Shown here piece by piece: positions 46,001 through 57,149 of a stretch of 64,000 bases of DNA (position 1 is the first letter of the stretch; the number at the start of each line of letters is the position of its first letter). The stretch covers positions 23,490,638-23,554,637 of the forward strand of contig CM068380.1 of assembly GCA_034770075.1 (NCBI GenBank), read 5' to 3'. The notes under the pieces are model-generated. The model did not search any database. It worked only from the letters and a program-made list of their open reading frames with translations, and had not been told where the DNA came from. The position numbers and the translations under genes are program-made. This DNA is from Aralia elata. Taxonomy: Eukaryota > Streptophyta > Magnoliopsida > Apiales > Araliaceae.

Positions 46001-46983
46001 CTTTGTTATTCTGTTGCTATATGTAGATGATATGTTGATAGTTGGGTAAGATGCTAACATGATTCACAGGCTTAAGGGTGAGTTGTTCAAGTCTTTTGAT
46101 ATGAAATACTTAGGCCCGGCTAAGCAGATTTTGGGCATGAAGATTGTTCGTGACAGGAAAGCCAAGAGGTTGTGGTTGTCACAAGAGAAATATGTTGAAC
46201 GGGTGCTTACAAGATTCAACATGGGTGATGCTAAGCCAACTAGCACACCATTGGCTGGTCATATTAAGTTAACGAAGAGTATGTGTCCGTCTACTAAGGA
46301 AGGGAGAGATGTTATGGCAGCAGTTCCCTACTCCTCTGCTGTAGGGAGTCTTATGTATGCAATGGTTTGTACTCGGCCAGATATTGCTCATGCAGTTGGC
46401 GTTGTGAGCAAGTATTTGTCAAATCCTGGTAGAGAACATTGGGAAGCAGTTAAGTGGATTCTTAGATACTTGAAAGCTACTTCCAGTTTATGTTTAGGTT
46501 TTGGCGGTTCGAGTCTATTCTTGGAGGGCTTTACAGATGCAGACATGGCTGGTTCCGAAGAGAAGAAGTCTACTTCAGGGTATTTGATTACTTTTGCAGG
46601 GAGAGCTGTATCATGGCAGTCCAAGTTGCAAAAATGTGTTGCTCTGTCTACAACCGAGTCAGAATACATTGCCGCTACGGAACCAGGCAAGGAGATGTTA
46701 TGGTTGAAACGATTTCTCCAAGAGTTGGGTTTGACACAGGATGATTATGTGATTTATTGTAATAGTCAGAGTACAATTAACTTGACCAAGAACGCCACGT
46801 ATCATAATCGCACCAAGCACATTGATGTTCGTTATCACTGGCTTCGAGAAGTGATGGAAAAAGGAATTGATGAAAGTGAAGAAAGTTCATACTGACGAAA
46901 ACCCCGCAGACATGTTAACAAAAGTTGTAACTCGTGATAAGCAGGAATTTTGCAAGGAGCTGGTCGGAATGAACTCCAAGTGA
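43004..46983 (+). pseudogene. Tork-like copia gag-pol polyprotein, few stops
   Basis: The first ATG is at 43,004 (MEEAVGG). Gag: LTSSNFSIWKPRMEDIL and LWTTLESMY, then the CCHC knuckle CFYCNKEGHYKRNC (about 43,720-43,761). Protease: VVDTGASYH (about 43,905). Pre-integrase: LWHKRFGHMSEKGL. Integrase core: FVTFIDDASRKVWV, LRSDNGWEY and QHNGVAERMNRT. Reverse transcriptase: LKNKWVFKLK, QLDVKTAFLHGDL, SLYGLKQAPRQ and YVDDMLIVG. RNase H: FTDADMAG, STTESEYIAA and RTKHIDVRYHWLRE. Lesions: TAG after 43,522, TGA at about 44,864, TAG at 45,305, TAA at 45,656, TGA at 45,905, a break near 46,000, and a frameshift near 46,880. Most fit Trp TGG or Gln CAG transitions. Confidence 0.93.
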
Positions 46984-47017
46984 CTAGGTCACGGTAACTA
47001 TCTCCTCTCATGGGTTC

Positions 47018-47029
47018 AGAGGGGGAGAT
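47018..47029 (+). other. Polypurine tract of the Tork-like element
   Basis: AGAGGGGGAGAT lies directly before the 3' LTR start TGTTGGG. Confidence 0.9.
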
Positions 47030-47581
47030 TGTTGGGTTTATTATCCTACACCCATGTGATGCAGAATTTTTCATGTGATGATGTGCTAATGGAGAATCTT
47101 TTCCATGTGATGGTGTGCTAATGGAGAAACTTTCCATGTGATGGTGTGCTAATGGAGAGACTTTCTTAGTTGGTGTGCTAATGGAGAGCCTATAAAAGGG
47201 ATGCATCTTCACATTATGAAGACACACCAAAAACTTAATAGTTCTTCTTAAGAGCAAGAGGAAGAGTGAGAGTAGAGAGAGAAAGAAAGATCAAACATTT
47301 AGTTATTTTGTTTGAGATTTTATCACATAGTTATTGTGGTGAAGTAATTTGAGTGTGTACTCAAATTAGGATATTTTTGTATTCTCTCAGTTTATTCTAA
47401 TGGATTATTCGGAGTTTGTCCCATGGTTTTTACCTCTTAGTTTTAGAGGGTTTTCCACGTAAAATATTGGTGTCTTGTGGTTGGATATTTTTCATCTCAT
47501 ACACAATTGATAACATGTTTATCTAGGTATATTTGTGAGAGACTGATTTCTCAACAACTAGGAAGGAGATATTTCTCAACA
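47030..47581 (+). repeat. 3' LTR of the Tork-like element
   Basis: 552 bp, TGTTGGG...CTCAACA, with the same U3 repeats and TATAAAA at 47,191-47,197. It differs from the 5' LTR at only a handful of positions. Confidence 0.95.
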
Positions 47582-47698
47582 ATGATTGCTTTGAATAAAA
47601 ATACACTCTTCTTAACCATGAGAGAAAATCAGCCCGAGAATCAATAAGATAAGAGTCGCCAGGTTGTGGAAACTGTAGAGACTTCAAAGGCTCTAGTG

Positions 47699-47773
47699 GT
47701 AAGACAATTTTATCCTACTTTGCTTTTATCCCTTTTATTGTTTGTCTTATATTTTTGTGGGTCTTACACATAG
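47699..47773 (+). other. Intron in PMD gene (third)
   Basis: Donor AGTG|GTAAGA, T-rich body, acceptor TACACATAG|GTATC, 75 bp. It precedes the coiled-coil exon. Confidence 0.5.
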
Positions 47774-48479
47774 GTATCTCTGACCAAGGCTCGCAATAAG
47801 ATAAGAGATTTGCAAGAGATGCTGAGTTTTGGTTAGATGTCTTGGTTGAGCTAGATTTAGTTCCTCACCTGATGCAACTAATGGAGGGCATTGCTATAAA
47901 ACTTGAAGATCCTGCCGAGACTAGGAAAGTGTTGAAGGCTCAGGTCAAACTTGATGGCTACCATCAAGCCTGGTTAAGGATTCGACAGAGAACGACATAA
48001 TATGAAGCTCCCTTGGTTGACCTGCAGGACAAATCTGATAAAATGGAGTCCAAAAAAGAGGAAATTAACAAGATAACGGTTGAATACAAAGCCTGCTAGT
48101 CCTTTATCTAAGGTGTAATGGTCCAAATGGCAGCCGCTATTATCTATGTTGCTGGCTTTCATCAAAGGATTATGGACCTCCAATCAGAGTTGTCGAGTCT
48201 ACAGAATACTCCCCTTCCAATGCCTCCTGGTTAATCTGAGTTCTTCCTTACTATTCAATACAATTTGGATCAAGAAGAGCTGGAAGAACTTAAGCAGCAA
48301 TGGGAAGGTCTGAAGACATCCTTGGGTTTTAGATTTTGATGTAAATTGCTTATGCTGGGCAATTTGTTTTTCAAACTTGAATGGTAATAGTTTTAGTTTG
48401 AGTAGTTTAAATAATTTAACTTTGACAATCAAACTTTAATTAAGTAGGTTAGTATTTCAATTTGGTAAACCTTTATTAT

Positions 48480-49974
48480 TATTCGGTTATCAATCTATTC
48501 GACATGTGTATCAGGGATTATATATGCATCCCACATACTTTGGATAGTAATTTTTAAGTATTTTCCGTTAACAGACCTTTGATGGACTTCCCCTTCTAAA
48601 AAACCAAGTATATAAGCTCCCCCCCCCCCCCCCATTAAGGACTTTTATAGACCTTAAATGGTCCTTCCCATGTAGAGGACCATTTTTCCAATTCAGGGGT
48701 TTTAGTTCTTAAAGGTAAAATAACTTTCCGCACTAAGTCGTCAGGTTGAAAAGATTTAAATTTTACCTTTCTATTATACCACTTTGTTATTTTGTTTTTA
48801 TCTAATTGTAGGTTATTTAAGGCATCATACCTTTTTCATCCAAATCCACCAAGTTGGCTTTTAATGAAGCAAGACAATCATTTATTGGAACGTTATTTTG
48901 TTCTAACACCCTAAGGGATTTAACACTAATTTCGGCAAGTAAAACTGCCTCTTGCCCATATATAAGCTCGTATGGGCTAGTGCTAGTACTTCTCTTTTTA
49001 TTTATCCTACAGGCCTACAAGATTTCTGATAGTTTATTATGCCAATCCCTTGGGCTTTCACTGATTATCGTTTGCATAATAAACTTGATCGCCTTATTCG
49101 TTGTTTCAGCCTATCCATTGACTTGAGCATAATAAGGTGTTAAATTAACTAAGGATATCCCATGTTCCTTCACAAATTCATCCATGAAACTATCATTGAA
49201 GGCAGTTCCATGATCCACTATTATTGTTTGAGGAATCCCAAACCAGTGGATAATATGCCCCTTTATGAAATTGATAATTAATTTGGTTTTGAGTAGTAAC
49301 CTTTAAAGGCTTTGCTTCCACCCATTTTGTAAAGTAGTCAGTTGTCACAATTAGAAATCTATGTTACTTAGAGGATAAAGGATAAATTTTACCTATCAAA
49401 TCCATTGCCCACCCCTTAAAGGGTCATGGTTTAACAATTGGGTGTAATTGTTCGGCAGGTGCCCTCTATATGGTACCAAATTTATAGAGTTCTAACATCC
49501 TTTAGCATGTTGCACACAATCATTACTAATTCCAGCTATTAATATCCCATCCTATGGAATAACCACCTCATCTTTATGTCTGATTGGTGGGCTCCACATA
49601 TCCCTTCATGAATTTCAGCCATAACATGTATGGATTCCAATTTATTAAGGCATTTGAGTAAAATGCCTTATGTTGTTCTTTTGTATAATTCACCAGATAC
49701 CATTGAATATTTCATGGCGTATTTTTTGCTATTATTTGGTATATTCATAGAAGGGTTGTTCAAATATCAAACAATTGGATCTCTCTAATCTTCTGTAGTG
49801 TCAATTTCATTGAGTTCCATAATTTGAAAACCTTGATTTGTTAGCCTTTCATGTAATGGTGGCAAAAATCTTTCAATTTTTATACACTTGTCATTTGATT
49901 CTGTTGGAACTCTAAAGCTTGAGGCTACTTAAGCGAACCTCTTGGCTTTGTAATTCAATAACCTTGTGATAGGT
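48480..49974 (-). pseudogene. Ty3/gypsy integrase fragment (Tat-like)
   Basis: On the minus strand, in order: MAEIHEGICGAHQSDIKMRWL (zinc-binding region, about 49,550-49,640), WAMDLIGKIYPLSS (about 49,380-49,420), IVTTDYFTKWVEAKPLKV (about 49,300-49,350), VDHGTAFNDSFMDEFVKEHGI (about 49,160-49,230), AQVNGQAETTNKAIKFIMQTI (about 49,070-49,130) and TSPYELIYGQEAVL (about 48,930-48,990). These contain the integrase core Asp and Glu context. The wording WAMD.IG and YFTKWVEA is that of Tat/Athila-side Ty3/gypsy elements. Frames shift repeatedly. The SIRE element cuts it off at the right, and the antisense PMD gene lies just past its 3' end. Confidence 0.85.
48619..48633. repeat. Poly-C tract (15 C)
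   Basis: Uninterrupted run of 15 cytosines; on the minus strand a poly-G within the integrase C-terminal region. Length may be unreliable in assembly. Confidence 0.85.
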
Positions 49975-52029
49975 CTCCAACGTTTATGGGATATTTTGAT
50001 GATAACAATAATTAGAAAAAAGATTAAGTAAAGGGTAGAATCCTCTTCATAGGATTTATTTATATAAATTATTTTTAACTATCTTATTTATTTTGACCAA
50101 AAATATTTTTATCCTAATTGAATTAATATTTTTCTTGACCTTGATAATTTAATATCAAGTGTTAGAAAGATTAATTCACATAGTAACATTTCCTAAGACA
50201 ATGAGAATTCTTATTATTCCTAAAATGACTTTTCTTCGCTAAATGTTTTCAAAATAATATATAATATATAAGCTATTTTTTAGCTAAAAAGGAACACAAT
50301 TTGCCTTATCCGAAAATGAGATAAAGTTGGGCATTAGGAGCTTGGAATAGTTAGTTAATGCTTGCATGTGCTCAAGTGAAGGAACAAATATTGGAAGGCT
50401 AAAAAGCCTTTGACTGAATGGTTGTACTGGGCATTTAAAAACTTGAAAAATGAGTGATACATTAGTGGGGCCCATATGCTTTAAATTGAAAATGGATATG
50501 CTGAGATATGGAAAGTGTAACGACCGGGAATTCTTATTACATGTTTAAAAGTTGGGCATTAGGAGCTTGGAATAGTTAGTTAAATTGCATGTTTAAAAGT
50601 TGTGTGACAACCTGGGTGAAGTGAATGTATGAAATTTTACGAGTTGTAGTTTTGTTTAAGTGAATAATTGATTTCGCGTAGCGTCGCTAAATCACTATTC
50701 ATGGAGCACGTTTCCCGAGACACTATTCACGCCATATTATTTTTGTGTCTTTTTCGATTTTAATAAATTTCATAAATATGTGTATACGTACGAATAATTT
50801 TTCCAAGCGTCGAAAATTTTATTTGAGCTGATACGTGATTTTATCCGTATCCGAAATGTATTATATAGGTGTTTCGAATAAATGGAAAAATCCCATAATA
50901 ATTATTTTTATGCGTCCCAATAATTTATGGGAGTACCGGTTTTAATTATGGGTAGAGTTATTGAGCAAATTGGGTACAAATGAGGGAGTATTCGGGCATG
51001 AGAGAGACCAAATGGGTGTATTAGTTTGTGTGTTTCTGATATGGGGAACCATCTAACTCTTTGGACCAATCAAAGGAGAGAATGGAGGGAGTGTCGGCTG
51101 ATGGTGGCATTGTGCCAAGCACAATGCATGGATAATCCCTAATGCCAAACATTCCTTCTTGAGAATTATTCCAACGGAGCTCGGGCCGCGCAACCATTTC
51201 CCCCATCTCCCGAAGTCACCCACCAAGTCCTCCACCTCCTCCTCCTTGCACATCTGATCATATCCATCATCCTCTTTCCCTTGTTGCTGCAAGTAGAGTG
51301 AGAGTGCAAAAGAAGAAGGACTAAGCCCCATTGGTTCCCCTCTTCTCTACCTAATTCAAACTTCAACCCATTATCAAGCACACAGAAAGAGAGAGCTAGT
51401 GGGGGGGGGGAAAGAGGCTCGGGTGCAGTAAGGGAAGAAGAAAGAAGAAGCTCGAGAGGAAGGAGCAGCGGGTGAAGGAAAAAGGAGAGGAGGAGAGGCT
51501 CGGGTGCAGCAAGGAAGGAAGAAAAAGAGTCTCAAGCCAAGCCTAGCAAGTTCTCTAGCATCTTACAGGGATTACAATAGGTAAACCATCAACCTAAACC
51601 CATCCCAACTAATTTGGTTGAGAGTTTCTAAGTTTTTATGGTTTTTGGAGCTTTTAAGCTTCTGTTGATGGGTTTGAGTTATTGCTGCGATTCTCGTTGT
51701 TATTATTTATTTTGGATGTTTGTAAATGTTGTTAAGGGACTATGTAAGCTATTAACAACATCAAAGTGGAACAAAAATGAAAGAAATCCTTACCTTGGCT
51801 TAATGGAGCAAGAACAATGAACTGTTGAATAAGAACATGGACTGTTGGACGAATTTAAAGGACCATCGTAGATATTTTCATGTTTTATAATTTTGGTTAA
51901 TGCTATATGTGTATGAATCTATAGGAGTCTTATGGTTCATGTTGTAAACTTTCCATAGCCTCTAAAATGGCCTAATTCCGAGTTGTAACGAAGAAGTTAC
52001 GAAAGTTTGAAGTTTGTGTGCCAAAACAG

Positions 52030-52545
52030 GGCTTGTTGGCGAGCTCGACAAAGAGGAGCCCTTCGGGGGCGAGCTCATTGGCCTAGGGGCGAGCTCAGCC
52101 CTTCGGGGGAGAGCTCATTTGGCCTAAGGGCGAGCTCAGCCCTTCGGGGGCGAGCTCATTTGGTCTAGGAGAGCTCGACAGAGAGGAGGCGAGCTCATTT
52201 GGTCTAGGAGAGCTCGACAGAGAGGAGGCGAGCTCATTTGGTCTAGGCGAGCTCGACAGAGAGGAGGCGAGCTCATTTGGTCTAGGCGAGCTCGACAGAG
52301 AGGAGGCGAGCTCATTTGGCTTAGGGCGAGCTCATCATAAGGTGGGCAAGCTCATGGGCAAGCTCATCGGAGAGGTGGGCGAGCTCATCAAAAAGGTGGG
52401 CGAGCTCATGGGCAAGCTCATCGGAGAGGTGGGCGAGCTCATCAAGAGGAGGGCGAGGAGAGGAAGCTCCGGGGCGAGCACACACCCTCTAGGGCGAGCA
52501 CAAGCCCTCTGGGGCGAGCAGAAGCACTCCGGGGCGAGCTCGTTA
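52030..52545 (+). repeat. GAGCTC-rich minisatellite
   Basis: More than twenty GCGAGCTC or AAGCTC cores occur in about 500 bp. The clearest part (52,160-52,330) is four or more units of about 40 bp, GCGAGCTCATTTGGTCTAGG plus CGAGCTCGACAGAGAGGAG. It is followed by a second family, GTGGGCGAGCTCATC. GAGCTC is self-complementary. The motif GTAACGAAGAAGTTACGA lies about 50 bp upstream. Confidence 0.9.
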
Positions 52546-53089
52546 TGCGATGCAGACCTCCTTTAGTAAAACGGACCTAACTTTCTCATATAAACTCCAA
52601 ATTGGATGATTCAAGATGATCCGGAAAGCTTAGAGATAGACCTATAACTTCAATTAATTAGAATTGAAATTTACTACCTGGAGTAATTTTGATATTGACC
52701 GTTTTTAGGGCTATTGTGTAAACAGAAGGGGGTCGGTCAAGCGCGTGTGCAACGTGTAATGCTTCCGACAATAACGACATTGTTCTAAGTCCTAAAACAT
52801 GAATGTTATGAATTATAATGAGACTTAGCATTAAGCAATGAGTATTAGATAAATCGAATGTGTGTGCTAGACGTACGCAATGCGTGTCGCTTGGGCATTC
52901 GAATAGGCGAGGTTGGCGTGCGGACGCGCAAGCGTCATAACGCTGTAACTTGTATGTATAATCTTATTTAATATTTTGTTTCTTATAAGAATGAAACATT
53001 ATAGAGTAGTATAAACCATTATTTAGTATCCAGTATGTGACTAATTGTTATGTGAATATGTACTTAATTGTGTAGGACATTAAGGAGCG

Positions 53090-53240
53090 TGTGTTGTAAT
53101 ATTGTAGCAGCGCTTCAGGCAAGTTCCCTAACTTCATTCTTTCTACATATTGAATGCAAGTTTCCTAATGCTTGTCTAACCCTTGTGTTGGGCAAGTTTT
53201 CCTTAACCTTACTCGAATTATATTTTGAGCAGGTTTCATA
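53090..53240 (+). repeat. Degenerate GCAAGTT array
   Basis: Four units with GGCAAGTTCCCTAACTT, TGCAAGTTTCCTAATG, GGCAAGTTTTCCTTAACC and AGCAGGTTTCATA at 35-45 bp spacing. A similar set is at about 25,010-25,220. Confidence 0.6.
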
Positions 53241-55990
53241 TTTTATATAGGTTGTATATTGTTGCAAATTTCATGACTCAAATTGAGTTATTACTTTTGA
53301 ATCATATTAGTGGATTAATTATTGTCAATTATTCCACCTCCAAGATAATTATTGATATTCGCAGCTTATGCATTTGAATTCATTATCTATTGTTGGATTG
53401 TTAAACATTTAAGTTCTTCATGCATGAACTGTTTAAGGAGATAGTCTACGCCATTTGCTTCGGTTAGACATGTACAGATTATTATTTTAAAAGCTATCCA
53501 AACCGATTATTGGTGCGGATTCTTGGACTGAGAGAGCAACCCTTATTAGGGGATTATAATGTGTCGGTTATTCGATGCAGTCAGAGTTAAATGTTATGCA
53601 TATACATGGTGTACGAGAGGCTGATCCCCTCGAGTACAACTGACGGGGCCAGGTTTTAAAAGAGTTAGTCGAATGATCGACTCTTTGGCCAAAAGTTCAT
53701 GGTCGGTTGGACCACTCAGCAGTAAATAATCATTATTCATTGTTTAATTTGAACCTTGATTATGTCATTTCAGCTATTTCATCAATGTTCATAAATTGTT
53801 GATCTATGTAGCTATTATTCTTATTCATTCATGATATATCTTCATTCTTGCTTTTAAACTTGCTGAGCAAAGTAGTTGCTCACCCTTGCTATATCATGAA
53901 CCTATTGCAGTTAAGCCGGGGAGTTCCAAAGCGGACAAAGGCAAAGGAAAGCTTAAGGAATAGTTATATATACTATCCCGTTGTGTAATCGTGGAATAGT
54001 TTTGTATTATTAATGTATTCTGCGATGTATTTATTTAAGGTTGTAGACCTTGGGACCGTAGTGAACCTTTTGTAATGAACAACATATGTTTATTTTATTC
54101 CGCATTTGTTGATTTATGTTGTTTAGAGGTGTATGGATGCATTTTATCGTGAGCACCAAATTCGAGGTATTGGTACCTGAATTTGGGGGTGTCACAGAAA
54201 GACTTGAGAAGTCATGTGCTGGCAATTTTTGTTAAACCATTTCCTTACCTTTCATCCGTGTCCATCATCTAAGCTTCTCTTTTTAAAGCAAACTCATCCG
54301 AGCCATTGATTTCAAAACAACTTCCAAATTTACAAGAATGTCCTCGGCCCAAAAATTCCTATAAACAGGAAAGCTTTCCTCATTCTCAAATTGCCAATTT
54401 TCAAGAAAAGAAAAGTTTACTCTCTCCTTATATACATACTCTCTCTCTAAAAAGTTTTTTTTCTCTTCTACAAGTTCTAATCTTTTGAAGAGAAAAATTG
54501 GTCAAAGTATTTTGAGATAAGTTATTGAATTGATTTATTTACGTTATCTCATACCTGTTTTATATTTATAGATATACAAATATAAATTGATATATATATA
54601 TATATAAATGTCATCTATTCTTATCAATTAAAAGATCAATTATAGATACTACTACTTGAGGGTATTCCTTAAGCAAGAATATCATTTAAACGGTGTTTGA
54701 AGTTCTAAGTGATCGTTTATTGATATAACTTATTTATATAAATATTGTAAAGTAGATCAACACTTAAATACTTAAACAATTCAGAAATATTTTCGACTAG
54801 TATTTAAAATTATAAGTGATCTATCAAAAATATTTATATAAATATCAATTGCGAAACTTTAAATTCGGCCAACTTTAGATACCGCTATTTTGAGATATTC
54901 CTTATTTAATATTCACATAATAGATCAAATATATTATTATATATATTTTTGAGTAAACAGATTTATTTGTTATATTAAATATTATTTGATTGATTAATCT
55001 GTTATTCTTGATATTCAAGTATTTGCTCAGTCTTAAATATTTGTTTCATACTATAAAAAGTGATTCAAATTAAAGGTAAATCTGTGCAAAATAGAAACAC
55101 ATTATTTATTATAAACCTTTACAAATATGTACTTAAAAGTTATATCTTTGCTTACTCATAAGCACTTCTCATAAAAGTTATATAAACTTTTATAACTGTG
55201 CATATATTCACATATTTGCTTATTAAGAAGCACTGTTTATTACTGAGCTTAAATTAATATCTTCTTACATAGAAGCACATTTATTCAAGTATAAAAGTCA
55301 TTGAACTTTTATATATCTAAACTTTAATTGCTATCTGCTTATTTTAAGAAGCATCAAATATAAAAGTTATTTAAACTTTTATATATCTATACTGAATTAT
55401 ATCTGTTTGTTCTAGAAGCATATCTTTCTCAAAACTTTTGTAAAACGGAAAAATGGTAGAGTTAGTTTGTTTTATGTACCTGTGAGAAAAACGAGTAATT
55501 CTTTGACCAAGACTAGAGTCTTAGAGAGGTCAGCTGGGAGTTGGGTTTCTAGTGAACTTGTGAGGTAAAGAAGAGGTCGTTGTTTCAAGACCAGATCATA
55601 GAATAGAACTGAACTCAAAGGAAAGGTGCTACTAAGCTTGAGGAAGGAGCTGAGAGCTTACTGTCCGAGATACTTAGTTGTGGATAGTTGTAAGTTTGTC
55701 TTTAAAACTTTGTAAAGGCTTCTCCGTCTGTTGAAGGAGTATTTATTATTGGGAGTAATAAGATCTCAAGTCTTGGAGAGGAGCTTGAGACTGGACGTAG
55801 CAACATACCCGAGATGTATGTTGTGAATCAGACAAATCTTTGTGCATTGCGTGATTGAATGTTTGTTATCTTTCATATTAATTTATATCACGCAAATTAA
55901 TTAACTAAAAATTCAAAAAGGCTAAAGATAATTTTCTAATCAGTAATAATTTATTCAACCCCCCTTCTAGATTATTATTAGACTTTCAAT

Positions 55991-56002
55991 TGGTATCAGA
56001 GC
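55991..56002 (+). other. Primer-binding site of the SIRE-type element
   Basis: TGGTATCAGAGC, a perfect match to the usual complement of initiator tRNA-Met, two bases after the LTR. Confidence 0.92.
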
Positions 56003-56102
56003 GGTGCTCTTTAACTTGTTTGTTAAGTGAATACATGCATACCTAAGAGTAGATGCATCTATAGCCTACACAAATGTTACTGGTTGCGGAGAAGTACTAT
56101 CA

Positions 56103-57119
56103 ATGTCCAGACCTCCACTATTTGATGGCACAAATTTTGCCACCTTGAAGAACAGATTCAAAATCTATGCCAAATCATAAGGAATCAAAGTTTAGATGGC
56201 AATAGAACGAGGTGTAAAAATTTCCACAAAAATTAAAGGTGAAAAGATTATTAAGAAGGATGTTAATGAGTTTACCATTGAAGATGAAGTGACTATGAAT
56301 ATAGCTTCTAGAGCCGAACATGTGTTGACTAGTGCTCTCATTGAAAAAGGGTACAAAAGAGTTAGCAACTGTTGAAAGAAATCTGGGAAAAATTGATTGT
56401 AACCTACGAAGGAACCAATCATATCAAAGAAACCAGAAAAGATGCTATAATCCAAGAGTATGAAAGTTTCAAGCTGGAAAAAGGTGAAAAGATCATTGAT
56501 ATGGAAACACATTTTTCCAGAATCATTGATGAGCTGGAACAACTAAGGAAGGCATACATAACTAATGAGAAAAACAGAAGAATTCTCAAAACTCTTCCAT
56601 CCGTATGGAAAATAAAGTTACAGTCATCAAGAAAATGCAAGATCTAACTGCCTATCCTCTTAATAGCCTCATTGAAAATCTTCGTGCTTACGAAGTCGAC
56701 ATGCTAGTCGAAAAAGCAGGATCGAATACATACCTCAAGAAGAAAGGAATTACTTTCAAAACTCTACTTGTAGATCAAGAAAGTGATGATGAAGAGCTAA
56801 ATGAAGAACTCCTAAGTTTAGATAATAATGAAGTTGCCCTGTTATCAAGACATCTTAGGCGAGTAATCCAAAGCAAAGCTAGAAAATATGGCAAAGGCTT
56901 TCTGAAGATAAACAATAATTTCAACAACTTCAAAGGCAAACAAGTCGTCAAGCCAAAATCACGAGGAGGAAATTTTAAAGCAAATAATAACAGCAACTTC
57001 AGAAATGCCAGCTCCAACGAAATTCAAATACATGTTTTGAATGCAACCAGCCTGGACATTTCAAAAAGGACTGTCCAAAACTAGTCAACAATAAAGTACT
57101 AGTAGTTGAGGAAGGCTAA
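56103..57119 (+). pseudogene. SIRE-type gag with CCHC knuckle
   Basis: It opens with MSRPPLFDGTNFAT and runs with stops and two frame changes. Recognisable parts are IWEKLIVTYEGT, KDAIIQEYESFKLEKGE, FSRIIDELEQL and RILKTLPSVWK (56,372-56,640), then LIENLRAYEVDM and YGKGFLKINNN (56,605-57,030), and the zinc knuckle CFECNQPGHFKKDC at 57,033-57,074. Gag would form the particle and bind RNA through the knuckle. Stop codons at about 56,178-56,196 stand where CAA and TGG are expected. Confidence 0.85.
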
Positions 57120-57149
57120 GATTTAAGTGATGAAGAAGAAACTGTTGAG

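Larger units (their letters stand above)
42264..47581 (+). mobile_element. Ty1/copia retrotransposon, Tork/Tnt1-like
   Basis: LTRs at 42,264-42,815 and 47,030-47,581 are both 552 bp and nearly identical, so insertion is recent relative to neighbours. The target duplication ATGAT is perfect at 42,259-42,263 and 47,582-47,586. It has a primer-binding site TGGTATCAAGAGC at 42,818 and a purine tract CAGAGGGGGAGAT ending at 47,029. Gag-pol runs 43,004-46,983 in one direction with full copia domain order and only a few stops. The closest remembered relative is tobacco Tnt1, from pol wording. It splits the PMD pseudogene. Confidence 0.96.
39370..48345 (+). pseudogene. Plant-mobile-domain (PMD, aminotransferase-like) gene, antisense to gypsy integrase
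   Basis: Plus-strand pieces in order: WIKWVAHMEP and QKIGIYENIMLS (39,405-39,490), then after MITE-2 FHIWNVESNSF, LPIGPMFVTVLDISSLLGL (about 39,985-40,050), NNDPDIIEHTGFLLYFLNKF, GWSDIYEL, YEPYIPSQITRQFGFVQCIPSPYLP (about 40,790-40,860) and NDECTIGFRVWWEKYYSA. This is the PMD signature. A Ser/acidic linker follows, and the C-terminus is a coiled coil (about 47,840-48,345) ending SLGF-stop. Three introns have canonical ends: 41,604-41,674, 41,945-42,033 (TACTAAC branch-like site at 42,001) and 47,699-47,773. MITE-2 and a copia element interrupt it and many Gln/Arg/Trp codons are now stops. PMD genes occur free or as extra genes in retrotransposons; here it lies downstream of, and opposite to, Tat-like integrase. 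Confidence 0.68.
50516..54196 (+). mobile_element. Solo Ty3/gypsy LTR, 3.7 kb
   Basis: It starts TGTAACGACCGGGAATTC at 50,516 and ends GGGGGTGTCACA at 54,196, with the 5-bp target duplication GAAAG at 50,511-50,515 and 54,197-54,201. No internal region is present, so it formed by recombination between two LTRs of a complete element. It contains a GA-rich leader-like block (51,385-51,540), the GAGCTC minisatellite (52,030-52,545), a GCAAGTT array (53,090-53,240), and the TTGCTCACCC/GGCAAAGGAAAG segment typical of this LTR type (53,880-53,950). Confidence 0.93.
49975..55988 (+). repeat. 5' LTR of the SIRE-type element, split by a solo LTR
   Basis: The left edge is probably TGTGATAGGTCTCC at 49,975 (with TTTTGATGATAACAA soon after, usual in SIRE LTRs). 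The right edge is ...TTCAACCCCCCTTCTAG...CTTTCA at 55,988, directly before the primer-binding site. Without the nested LTR it is about 2.3 kb. Long A/T runs and repeats of AAAAGTTATATAAACTTTTAT type fill 55,130-55,400. Confidence 0.7.

Noticed and set aside
48854..49126. 90-codon hydrophobic plus-strand frame resembling a membrane protein
   Set aside because: It is antisense to the integrase core. The hydrophobic run is a shadow of that coding strand.
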